Shown here: one piece after another, positions 35,874 to 44,116 of the stretch | How positions within the stretch are numbered: position 1 is the stretch's first letter | Layout: each line of letters opens with the position of its first letter | NCBI GenBank assembly: GCA_002869105.1 | Contig: PKTP01000004.1 | Coordinates: forward strand, 1-64,000 | Source of the DNA: Alphaproteobacteria bacterium | GTDB taxonomy: Bacteria; Pseudomonadota; Alphaproteobacteria; UBA7879 | Direction: 5' to 3' | Length of the DNA stretch: 64,000 nucleotides | Translations under genes and position numbers: made by a program | The notes under the pieces: generated by a model | The model's database searches: none | What the model saw: only the letters and a program-made list of their open reading frames with translations | Told to the model about the DNA's origin: nothing

Positions 35874-36392
35874 GTGGCCCCAAAAAATACTAAAAGTGAT
35901 GTCAGCTCATCTAAAAAAAATCAAAAGCTCATTGAAGTTAATGCCTCTTCGGTTCGTGAGCTTGCTGAAATTTTAAGAGATACGGATCTGACAGAGATTG
36001 AATATGAAACTGAGTTCGGTCGAATCCGTGTTGCTAAGGAAGTCACCGTTGCTCCTCATCAAGTATCACAGCAAGTTCCTGGCATGCCTGTGGCTATGCC
36101 AGGTCCTGTTGCCACGCCTTCCGAGGGAGAGACAGGGGCCCCTGATTGGTCTGTGCATCCAGGCCTTGTTAAAGCGCCTATGGTTGGTACGGCTTATTTA
36201 GCACTCCAGCCAGGATCTCCCACATTTGTTAAAGAAGGAAAAACAGTTTCTGAGGGAGATGTTTTGATGATCATCGAGGCAATGAAGGTTATGAACCCTA
36301 TTAAAGCGACCAAAAGTGGTGTTGTAAAAATGGTGATTATTGGCGATGCTGAGCCCGTTGAATTTGACCAGCCTTTGATCGTCATTGAGTAA
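35874..36392 (+). CDS. accB: Acetyl-CoA carboxylase biotin carboxyl carrier protein
   Basis: Carries biotin for the first step of fatty-acid synthesis. An N-terminal segment (VRELAEILRDTDLTEIEYE) is followed by a Pro/Ala/Val linker (about 68-95), then the biotinyl domain with the target Lys in EAMKVMN (about 138-144). 172 residues (E. coli 156). The start is GTG at 35874 with GAGG upstream. It lies 17 bp before accC, its constant partner. Confidence 0.95.
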   Translation: MAPKNTKSDVSSSKKNQKLIEVNASSVRELAEILRDTDLTEIEYETEFGRIRVAKEVTVAPHQVSQQVPGMPVAMPGPVATPSEGETGAPDWSVHPGLVKAPMVGTAYLALQPGSPTFVKEGKTVSEGDVLMIIEAMKVMNPIKATKSGVVKMVIIGDAEPVEFDQPLIVIE

Positions 36393-36409
36393 TAACTTAG
36401 GATCCTGAC

Positions 36410-37750
36410 ATGTTTAAAAAAATATTGATCGCAAATCGTGGCGAAATCGCTTTGCGCATTTATCGTGCGTGCCGTGAAATGAATATCCGCACTGTTGCGA
36501 TACACTCAACCGCAGATGAAGATGCCATGCATGCACGCCTTGCAGATGAATGTATTTGTATTGGTCCAGCAGCATCGAAAGACAGCTATTTGAACAAAGC
36601 CGCTATTTTGGCAGCCGTTGAAATCAGCGGTGCTGAAGCCGTTCACCCTGGCGTTGGATTTTTATCAGAGAATGCAGACTTTGCAGAAATGGTTGAAGAA
36701 CATGGACAAGTATTCATTGGCCCTAAACCTGAACACATACGGCTGATGGGTGACAAAATTACAGCCAAAGAAGCGATGGTCAAACTTGGTATTCCGGTGG
36801 TGCCTGGATCGGATGGCGTTGTCGGTTCATTAGAGCAAGCACGTGAAATTGCCAACGAGATGGGCTATCCAGTATTGATTAAAGCTGCTGCCGGAGGCGG
36901 CGGGCGTGGAATGAAAGTCGCTTACTCCGCAAATGATATTGAAGACGCTTTTAACTTTGCTCGTTCTGAGGCGTTGGCTGGTTTTGGAGATGACACGGTT
37001 TTTATTGAGAAATATCTTGAAAAACCCCGCCACATTGAGTTTCAAATTTTGGGTGATAAGCATGGGAATGCGGTTCACCTTGGAGAGAGAGATTGTTCTG
37101 TTCAGCGCCGTCATCAGAAAGTATGGGAAGAGGCGCCATCTCCGGTCGTGACGCCTGAAATGCGCGCTGAAATGGGTGAGAAAGTGGTTCGGGCTGTGAA
37201 GAGTATGGGCTATATTGGTGCGGGAACATTTGAATTTTTGTTTGAAAATGGACAGTTTTACTTCATCGAAATGAATACCCGTATTCAGGTAGAGCATCCA
37301 ATCTCAGAAATGATTACAGGGATCGACTTGGTCCAAGAGCAAATTAAAATTGCTTACGGTGAAAAACTATCCTTCACTCAGGATGATATTAAGTTTTCCG
37401 GACACGCAATTGAATGTCGAATCAATGCAGAAAACCCTAAAACGTTTATGCCATCTCCGGGAGTAATTAAAGATTATCACCCACCAGGTGGCCTACATGT
37501 TCGCGTTGATAGCCCCATCTATATGGGATATAAAATACCATCGCATTACGATAGTTTGGTTGCCAAGCTTATTGTGTATGGAAAAAACCGTCCAGAATGC
37601 ATACGTCGCCTTCATAGAGCGATTGAGGAATTTGTTATAGGTGGCATTGATACGTTGCTGCCTCTGCATAAAGCGCTATCAGAAGATCCTGATATGCAAG
37701 CAGGGAATTATGATATTCACTGGCTTGAGAGAGAATTTCTAAAAAAGTAA
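36410..37750 (+). CDS. accC: Acetyl-CoA carboxylase biotin carboxylase subunit
   Basis: ATP-grasp enzyme that carboxylates the biotin on AccB. ILIANRGEIALRIYRACREM opens the biotin-carboxylase N domain; the Gly-rich ATP lid is KAAAGGGGRGM (about 159-169); HLGERDCSVQRRHQKV and the catalytic segment FIEMNTRIQVEHPISEMITG are intact. 446 residues (E. coli 449). TTAGGAT precedes the ATG. It ends the conserved block; beyond it begins the accessory island. Confidence 0.97.
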   Translation: MFKKILIANRGEIALRIYRACREMNIRTVAIHSTADEDAMHARLADECICIGPAASKDSYLNKAAILAAVEISGAEAVHPGVGFLSENADFAEMVEEHGQVFIGPKPEHIRLMGDKITAKEAMVKLGIPVVPGSDGVVGSLEQAREIANEMGYPVLIKAAAGGGGRGMKVAYSANDIEDAFNFARSEALAGFGDDTVFIEKYLEKPRHIEFQILGDKHGNAVHLGERDCSVQRRHQKVWEEAPSPVVTPEMRAEMGEKVVRAVKSMGYIGAGTFEFLFENGQFYFIEMNTRIQVEHPISEMITGIDLVQEQIKIAYGEKLSFTQDDIKFSGHAIECRINAENPKTFMPSPGVIKDYHPPGGLHVRVDSPIYMGYKIPSHYDSLVAKLIVYGKNRPECIRRLHRAIEEFVIGGIDTLLPLHKALSEDPDMQAGNYDIHWLEREFLKK

Positions 37751-37752
37751 GC

Positions 37753-38142
37753 TTATAAATCTATCCCATTAATAACAAGCTGAATGACTTTTAAGCTGGC
37801 GTTGTTAAAGGGAAAATGTAGGTGAAGTGATTGTGTGAGCGCGTGGCGAGCTTCCGGCGATGATTTGAGAAGAAATTCTTTAGCCCATGCGAGGATGAGT
37901 TGATTTGAATTAAGTTCGTCTAAGATGTGTTCAAGCTTCATTTTATTGTCAGAGAGCTTGAGTTGTGCAAGGGATTCTGCAAGAGTTTGTGCTGTGTTCG
38001 TCAACAGGTCTTCTTCGGAGAGAACAAGCGTTAATAAAAACCGTTGTATAGGCGTATACGTATGAGGGGTCATTGTATCTTCTGATGCAATGTTACTGTA
38101 TTTTTCCGCTAAATATTGATGCGCGCGCGATGGCTTTGTCAT
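37753..38142 (-). CDS. Unrecognised small protein A of a paralogous pair
   Basis: I do not recognise this 129-residue, mainly helical protein. Near residues 24-40 it has MTPHTYTPIQRFLLTLVLS, which matches MTPFSYTNAQRALLSFISLS in the next gene upstream (38194-38604). A preceding RAHQ/RGHQ motif and a later region (QLILAWAKEFLLKSSPE against PILLKWYSNYLSHRTSE) also align, so the two are diverged tandem duplicates. No signal peptide or membrane segment is evident. It is convergent with accC, ending two bases after it. Confidence 0.6.
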   Translation of the reverse strand: MTKPSRAHQYLAEKYSNIASEDTMTPHTYTPIQRFLLTLVLSEEDLLTNTAQTLAESLAQLKLSDNKMKLEHILDELNSNQLILAWAKEFLLKSSPEARHALTQSLHLHFPFNNASLKVIQLVINGIDL

Positions 38143-38193
38143 TATAATTACTTACTATACCTCTAATACCACATTCTTTATATTGATATACAT

Positions 38194-38604
38194 TTAATTA
38201 TTCAACCTCTGTTCTCTCTTATTTAATAATTTGTTGAGAGATATGACGGAAATAAACGATATAATTGTTGGATCTATGATGCTGTTTTTTTCAAAAAATT
38301 TGACAAGGTCTCCCAGTTCCTCTGAAGTTCTGTGACTCAGGTAATTGCTATACCACTTAAGTAAAATAGGTGTTTCCAGCAGGCATGTGATGATGTTAGC
38401 TGCACTTAAACCAACAAAGACTTGAGAAGTTTTATCTTTGAATATATCGTTTATATTGGGGCTGTTGCTCAGGCTAATAAATGAAAGAAGCGCACGTTGC
38501 GCGTTGGTATAAGAAAAGGGAGTCATTTCATCAATGTGAGCGAGCTCTGGGAAGGCTGTGTATAAAAGTTGGTGGCCTCTTGCCGCACAAGTATCAAGAG
38601 TCAT
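38194..38604 (-). CDS. Unrecognised small protein B of a paralogous pair
   Basis: A 136-residue protein from the ATG at 38604 (GAAG about seven bases upstream; a GTG at 38616 adds four residues). It shares with the protein at 37753-38142 the pattern R(A/G)HQ-L, MTPxxYTxxQRxLL and a W-x4-L-x-S/T-SPE/TSE segment. No known family comes to mind. It is divergently transcribed from a broken LysR-type regulator that starts about 115 bp away; LysR proteins often control the gene divergent from them, so the pair may once have been its target. Confidence 0.55.
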   Translation of the reverse strand: MTLDTCAARGHQLLYTAFPELAHIDEMTPFSYTNAQRALLSFISLSNSPNINDIFKDKTSQVFVGLSAANIITCLLETPILLKWYSNYLSHRTSEELGDLVKFFEKNSIIDPTIISFISVISLNKLLNKREQRLNN

Positions 38605-38731
38605 GTGTATCTTCACTAATTTTAACCTTATTTAGGAACTTGTTAAAATTTTTCAAGATACATTCTTCAAAAAATTAAAAAAAATTATACAAGTCTTTTC
38701 AAAAAAACGGGGATGCCGGAGGTTTTTATTT

Positions 38732-39608
38732 ATGGATGACAAGCTTTTGTGCTTTTTATATTCGTGCATCAAGTATCGAAAATTATCAATTATATCAATT
38801 AAATACGGCTTGAAGGAGCACGCCATTAGACGCCGCCTTTCAAAATTAGAGAGCGTGGCAGGCGTTAAGATTTATACGATTAGGAAACAGGAAATATTTT
38901 TAACAAAAAATGGAAAAGAATTACTAAATTCGTCAAATAATCTTGATAGGTTTCAGGAATTCTTTCGTGATTATGATGAGGGACACCATCGAAAATACTT
39001 AAATATATTGACGTGTCCTAATATTCCCTGCGCTATTATTGATAGACTTCTAAGTATTGTTCGTAGGCGCTATCCGCATACTAAAATCACGCTTGAGACA
39101 GACGTAAAAATCGGACCCACTTGCTTTGATGATTTTCTACCACACCTATGCCTTTTTTATCAGGATAATAAATTGGAAAAGATTTTTCCCCAGTGTGCAG
39201 AGTTGAGCTGTGATCAGTTGAGTTTAGTTGCAAGCGAGAAATATCTAAAGAAGATGGGTCAGCCTGTATCATTGGGGAATTTAGGAAGGCATACACTAAA
39301 TCTATACCAAACAGCAGTTAGGGCATTATGGCAGTAGCATGCAGGATTTATTGAATAGGCACATACATGCGATTGAAATAAATGTAGATAAATCCGTTTT
39401 ATGTCTTGTTGAAAAAAGTTTCGGGATTGGTTTTTTATCTCGGTCTATGATGCAGGCGTCTACTAAACCCATAAAGAAAGTTTTGAATAACCATGAATAT
39501 ATACAGCGGCTATTTATGGGATCGCATCCGGATTGGTTTCTAGAAAGAGAGTTTAGGATGGTTGTCGATGATTTGGTTCAGGGTCTGACATATGAGAGTG
39601 GCTCATGA
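38732..39608 (+). pseudogene. LysR-type regulator, frameshifted
   Basis: The first 201 residues (38732-39337) contain a winged helix-turn-helix (SIKYGLKEHAIRRRLSKLESVAGVKIY) and the first part of the substrate-binding domain. A TAG then stops the frame. The rest of the domain continues in another frame (39339-39608), with LCLVEKSFGIGFLSRSMMQ matching the usual LysR segment. The frame moves by one base somewhere in about 39310-39338. The order of segments agrees with the second LysR copy downstream. The gene is AT-rich like its surroundings. Either a pseudogene or a sequencing error. Confidence 0.75.
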
Positions 39609-40501
39609 AACAGTCTATCTTTGAAAAAAAAGAAGCTGTGCTTTTGAGATTTTATCCTGCATTTCTCTCTCTTGAGAAATTTTGAAGTTTTGATAAGGCT
39701 GCCAGAGAGCTTGGGCTCTCCGAATCTGGATTGCGGGCACAAATTGATCTTTTGGAAAAGGAAATCAACACACCTCTTTTTGTGAGATTGCACAACAATT
39801 TGTTGATAACAGAGATGGGTAGGCGGCTTGCGCAGGAATGCAAGGACTATGTTTATGAAAAAAATCTTTCATTAAAAAAGGTGTCATTTTTACCAAAAAA
39901 AATAACAGTACAACAAACGCTGACAACAGAAAGGCTCTATAGAGCTGATATTGTTGAAATTCTTCTACAGGCTTTCCCAGATTATTCTATCTGCATTAAG
40001 CTTTCTGAGGGGCTGCCAGACTTTTCCAATGGTGAAATTGACATGGCGCTTAACTATTTTCATGCTGGACATAATCTAGACATTGAAAGTTTTGTATTAA
40101 CGCGATTTAAGCTTTTTATGTATGCATCAGAGGATTACCTAAAAAAGGCGCCGCCCCTGGAGCAAGCTTCTGATTTGGGAAGGCATGTACTGGTCGGTTA
40201 TCAAGGGCATCAAAATTCTGTTCTTGATTTAAATTGGTTTACACGCCTCAATCAACCACAAATTATACCGCTTAATATCATAACAAATTCAACGTTTTCA
40301 GTGATATCTATGATTGAGCAAGGAGCTGGTGTTGGCTCTTTTGCAAGTCATGTTTTAAGGTTTTCGAAAAGCAAACTGACGCATGTTTTGCCACAACATG
40401 AAGGAAATGGCCATACCTTGTATTGGATGTATAATCGGGCATTAATTGATCCAGAAAAAATGAATTCAATTATTGGCCCACTAAGAAAACTATTCAATTA
40501 A
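39605..40501 (+). pseudogene. Second LysR-type regulator, interrupted by a premature TGA
   Basis: From the ATG at 39605 the frame encodes the start of a LysR helix-turn-helix, then TGA at 39683-39685, and goes on in the same frame to 40501. The interrupted segment reads FLSLEKF-stop-SFDKAARELGLSESGLR; LysR proteins normally have Gly at the stop position (xGSFxxAA), so GGA to TGA is the simple change. The remaining effector domain is complete (IEQGAGVGSFASHVL). The ATG overlaps the end of the previous LysR remnant (ATGA). A shorter protein from a TTG at 39731 would lack half the DNA-binding domain. Confidence 0.75.
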
Positions 40502-40570
40502 TTAATTATTAATTAAATATTGATTTTTTAAAAAGCGATCCATATATTTGCAAAAACTATAGAATTACTT

Positions 40571-41209
40571 ATGATGGGCTTCAAAAAAATTATTGCAAAT
40601 GAGGGTGCTATCCTTATAGGGCCAGACGACCATTTCTTCTCGTATGAAGCGTTAGAAAAAATCCAATTGCTGTTTGATTTTGAAGAGCCAAAATACAAAC
40701 GCGTTAACAACAGCACAATTGATACCAAGGTTTCGGTATACAATTACAAGCCCAAAACTCCTGTTAGCTCTGACTATACTTGCGCTGCTACAAAAGAGTT
40801 GTTTGGAGACGGTTTCTTAGCTTTCATGGGCCAGGTAACGGGTATGGACAGTCCTTATATCGAGCGCCTTCAGGCGCACTATTATATTGGGGGGGATTAT
40901 ATTGCTGCCCACGTTGACCAGGATGCGCAACCCTATGTTAAATATACTTTTATATTGGGGCTAGAAAGTGACTATGACGGCGGTGAACTTGTTGTGCATC
41001 ATCCAGAAAAAGGATTGATGCCCTACAAAATTGAAAAAAACCACCTTTTGGTATTGGATGCCCGCTACAGGCATGAAGTGGCTGAAATATCCCGAGGAAC
41101 ACGCCACATGATTATTGGATTTATGATGGAGCAATCAAGCATTGGTGTCCCTTATAAGATGAAACTCAATCATGGTCAAAGTGGCTTTAAAGAAGGTGTT
41201 TCTTATTAA
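40571..41209 (+). CDS. 2-oxoglutarate/Fe(II)-dependent dioxygenase, prolyl-hydroxylase-like
   Basis: A 212-residue protein with the double-stranded beta-helix signature. The Fe ligands HxD are in AAHVDQDAQPYVKYTF (about 113-115), a YDGGELVVHHP segment follows (about 138), the distal His is in ARYRHEVAEI, and TRHMIIGFMM holds the Arg that binds 2-oxoglutarate. This matches the PKHD/P4Hc group, which hydroxylates proline or other residues. The substrate is unknown. Two ATGs (40571, 40574) open the frame, with no clear ribosome site. It lies in the accessory island after the broken LysR genes. Confidence 0.85.
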   Translation: MMGFKKIIANEGAILIGPDDHFFSYEALEKIQLLFDFEEPKYKRVNNSTIDTKVSVYNYKPKTPVSSDYTCAATKELFGDGFLAFMGQVTGMDSPYIERLQAHYYIGGDYIAAHVDQDAQPYVKYTFILGLESDYDGGELVVHHPEKGLMPYKIEKNHLLVLDARYRHEVAEISRGTRHMIIGFMMEQSSIGVPYKMKLNHGQSGFKEGVSY

Positions 41210-41302
41210 GGTAAATTCAAAGATGAAATGCAACGCACAATTCAATTGACTAATGTAGCTAGAACACTATAAAAAATTAATATAAATTTAATAAGGTTAT
41301 TC

Positions 41303-42938
41303 ATGAATAAACAATGGATTACTCTTTTCCTAATAACATTTTCGCTTTCTATCATTGCAATGAATCCAGATGTTGTCCCTGAAAGCAGAGTGCCCCATTG
41401 GGTCAACGCCGGGGAAAAATTATTTGAAAAAGCGGAAGATTTTTTGTCTCAAACACAAGAAGAGCGATCCCAAACCTTGGTTGAATACACAAAAATCATC
41501 AAATCAACCCTTCCCCCAACACAAGAACAAGAGGAGCACCCGCAATTTCCGACTGGGTGTGCAAAATCAGTCAAATCGATATCCTCTCCAACCCCACATC
41601 AATTAATTGATCAGGCTCTTGAACATATAAATTCTCTTTCCCAAGAGGGCCTTCTCAGTAACACTATCGTGTGGTCATATTTTGGCTATTTAGCTGAATT
41701 AGGGTCTGAAAAGCCTTTGAGATTATCGGTTTGGTCCCAGCAAACAACACTATACTGTCTACCTTGGGCGGCTGAGTCTGCACAAAGGCTGGAAAAATCT
41801 TTTCTCAACAATTTAACACTGAACTTTTCATACAGTGAAGAGGAAGACAAGAGCGCAGAAGTAGAACAACTTCATGCTGCTTTTGATGAAGGCACCTATA
41901 AGCCTTTGCTTCTTTTTTCCCCCGATCCAAAAAAAGCAAAACTGGGAATTTTGCCTTTATTAAGGGCGTACGCAAAAGGAGGGGCGCCTGTTGTCCTAAC
42001 GCCCTATGATCCCTCAATACAAGTACATGCAGGTCGATTTGTTGGTGTTTCTGAGATTATGAATCACGATATCAGTCATTTTTATGCTTTTGAATTGATC
42101 TTTGGTAAAGGGCGCTCTCTTGCAAAAGGCGCAGAAGCCTTGTCAGGCTGGGTAGAAACACTGACACCCGCTGCACTCAGCCAAAAAAATATACAACAAG
42201 CTCTTATCGGCGCTTTTTTCTTTACTCATGAAGGCTTTTTAGATGACTTTTCACATTTCCCTAGCCAATACTTGCCCGAGAAAATCATAGATGATTTTTT
42301 AGGTAAAAATGGCCCGAAAAAGTGTCTTGAGGCACACTGTGAAGGGCTGTGCTTAATGTATTGGGCAGCCCACGACACTACCTTCCAAAGAGTATCATAA
42401 ACACCAAGTCCAAACGAATTTTTTAAATAGAAATATTGTATTAGAAATTTTCTCTGAAGCCCTTCTGCTAGGTAAAGAAATCGTTTACGATGTGCTAGAA
42501 AAAGAGAGCAAAAAAATACAGGAAATAAGAGAACAAAAAAAGAATGGTTACTTTTACTTTACCAGCGAAAGCTCAGATGAAATTGAACTTTCTGCCTTTG
42601 TGGCAGCCTCGCTTTCAGAAGCAGAAAAGTTTGTTCAAGAAAGGGGAAAAACAGCTTTTTACATTGAGCAGGACGTTGAGGGGGACTATGATATGAAAAA
42701 ATTAACATTAGAATCATCCCAAGTGACGGCTAGCCTATTTTTCTCGACGCGTCCCCATTTCAAGCAGGAGGATTTCAAAAAATATGTCTTAGACCATGTA
42801 ACTCTTTTGCATCTCTGTAACGCTTTGGATCGGTCAGTCAAAGAGCCTTCTGCAAACACGTTTAGAAGCGCAATGGAAAAGGTTTTCGACACTTTTCAGA
42901 GAGAGTCTTGTTGGCTTGAGAGAATGCAAGAAATTTAG
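41303..42938 (+). pseudogene. Unrecognised exported protein, probably one gene split by a frameshift
   Basis: The first frame (41303-42400, 365 residues) starts with a signal peptide (WITLFLITFSLSIIA) and has no family that I recognise. A second frame (148 residues from a GTG at 42492 to 42938) has no start of its own. Read upstream it stays open through EYHKHQVQTNFLNRNIVLEIFSEALLLGKE and into the end of the first frame. A one-base shift near 42350-42400 would join them into a protein of about 540 residues. It could be a decayed gene, a sequencing error, or recoding. AAGG precedes the ATG. Confidence 0.6.
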
Positions 42939-43346
42939 ATATACAGCTAGCTAAGAAAGCTTGAAAAGCTGGGCAGTCGCGCATCAAAGAAGGGTATAAC
43001 ATCTGTGTATTATATATAGCCAGGCAGATGTGGCCATCAAAATCTCACCACCAACGCAATAGAATGCTTGCAGAACGCCGCTCAAAGCTGTTGTAAGTTT
43101 CAGGTAGGCGTTAAATACCTTACCTACCGGCCATTGAAAAATGGAATGTATCTCGCTGCCACTTGAATCTTATCATCAGGGCGTGAGTCGCATCCAACAC
43201 GGTGGGATGATGTTTATTACAAAAGGCCCCGAATCCAAGCGATTTCACATGTCCATTTTCTTCAAGAGCTTTCATAATGGTATAAAAACCTTACGATCTG
43301 AGTATAGCTAAAGGATTATTTGATGGTAATTTTAAAAAAAATTTAT

Positions 43347-43391
43347 GGGGCTGGCCTAGATAAATATAGGATATTTATCTAGGCCAGCCTC
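43347..43391. repeat. Long, nearly perfect hairpin
   Basis: GGCTGGCCTAGATAAATAT (43349-43367) pairs with its exact complement at 43371-43389, 19 bp around a three-base AGG loop; one G-T pair and one G-C pair extend it to 21. No T-run follows on the plus strand (TCTTATGC). It could be a strong transcription barrier between the accessory island and the dcw cluster, or a small mobile palindrome. Confidence 0.8.
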
Positions 43392-43548
43392 TCTTATGCA
43401 GAGGGTTCAGTTTAATTTTTTCTGATTCTGTTTAAGGCTTTAACCTTGACCAAAGATTTTTTCCTAAAATTTATTTAGTTAGTAAATAGCTCTTTTTTCT
43501 TAATTTTTAAGAAATGAATACTTGTTTTGTGCTTTTTTCAGGTAAATA

Positions 43549-43583
43549 TCCCATTGTTTCCCATATAGAACCATGATATACCA
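43549..43583 (-). promoter_or_regulatory. MraZ operator: four 5-base repeats at 10-bp spacing
   Basis: On the minus strand TGGTA, TGGTT, TGGGA and TGGGA occur at 43579-43583, 43569-43573, 43559-43563 and 43549-43553, each exactly ten bases from the next. MraZ is known to bind TGGGN repeats separated by five bases upstream of its own gene. The position 34 bp before the mraZ ATG, the spacing and the repeat match all fit autoregulation of the dcw cluster. Confidence 0.75.
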
Positions 43584-43616
43584 TGAATTGTGCTAATAAA
43601 TTAAATACAGAGGTCT

Positions 43617-44078
43617 ATGGTGTCGCTATTTATATCGACTTTTATCAATAAGGTTGATCGTAAAGGACGCGTCTCTGTGCCCGCCTCTTTCCGTGCATCG
43701 CTTACTGAGCAAAGCTTTCATGGAATTGTTGTGTTTAAGTCGTATCGCCAAGCGGCTCTTGAAGGAGGTGGTATCAATCGCATGCATCTCTTGAGTGAGC
43801 AGGTGGATGATCAACTGGATCTGTTTTCTGAGGCCCAGGATGATATGACGGCCACACTTTTTGCTGACGCGCAACAGCTCGGCTTTGATACCGATGGTCG
43901 GGTTATGCTGCCAGAGGATTTTAGAGAGTTTGCGACCATCACCGATTACGCAGCTTTCGTTGGACGGGGGGCGACTTTTCAAATTTGGCAACCAGAGGCA
44001 TTTAAGGCGCATCAAGACCAAGCCAGAAAAAGACTGCATCAGCGTGGGGCGACATTGAAAATAAAAAATAAAGACTAG
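43617..44078 (+). CDS. mraZ: Transcriptional regulator MraZ
   Basis: First gene of the division and cell-wall cluster and its DNA-binding repressor. Two SpoVT/AbrB-like halves are visible: NKVDRKGRVSVPASFRASL (about 11-29) and the second DTDGRVMLPEDFREFA (about 90-105), each with the conserved D-x-K/D-GR-(V)-x-(L/V)P motif. 153 residues (E. coli 152). AGAGG lies four bases before the ATG. A four-repeat MraZ box lies immediately upstream. Confidence 0.95.
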   Translation: MVSLFISTFINKVDRKGRVSVPASFRASLTEQSFHGIVVFKSYRQAALEGGGINRMHLLSEQVDDQLDLFSEAQDDMTATLFADAQQLGFDTDGRVMLPEDFREFATITDYAAFVGRGATFQIWQPEAFKAHQDQARKRLHQRGATLKIKNKD

Positions 44079-44116
44079 AGCATAAAGACATGGTCGAGTT
44101 TAAGGGGAGAACACAC

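Larger units (their letters stand above)
42939..43616. other. 678-bp region without a supported gene
   Basis: No open frame of useful length exists on either strand. The longest coding-like stretch is a 51-residue minus-strand frame in about 43130-43290 with no known match. The first half looks like decayed sequence. The second half holds the long hairpin at 43347-43391, AT-rich DNA, and the MraZ operator at 43549-43583. Confidence 0.7.

Noticed and set aside
39683..39685. TGA in the second LysR gene as a sense codon (Trp recoding)
   Set aside because: TGA ends many intact genes here, including those with ATGA overlaps, and the conserved residue at the site is Gly, not Trp. A nonsense mutation is simpler.
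42939..43346. Remnant of a transposase or other mobile element
   Set aside because: I translated parts of both strands and found only short frames without recognisable transposase motifs, and no terminal repeats.
43626..44039. 137-residue minus-strand frame inside mraZ
   Set aside because: mraZ on the plus strand is conserved in sequence, length and position.
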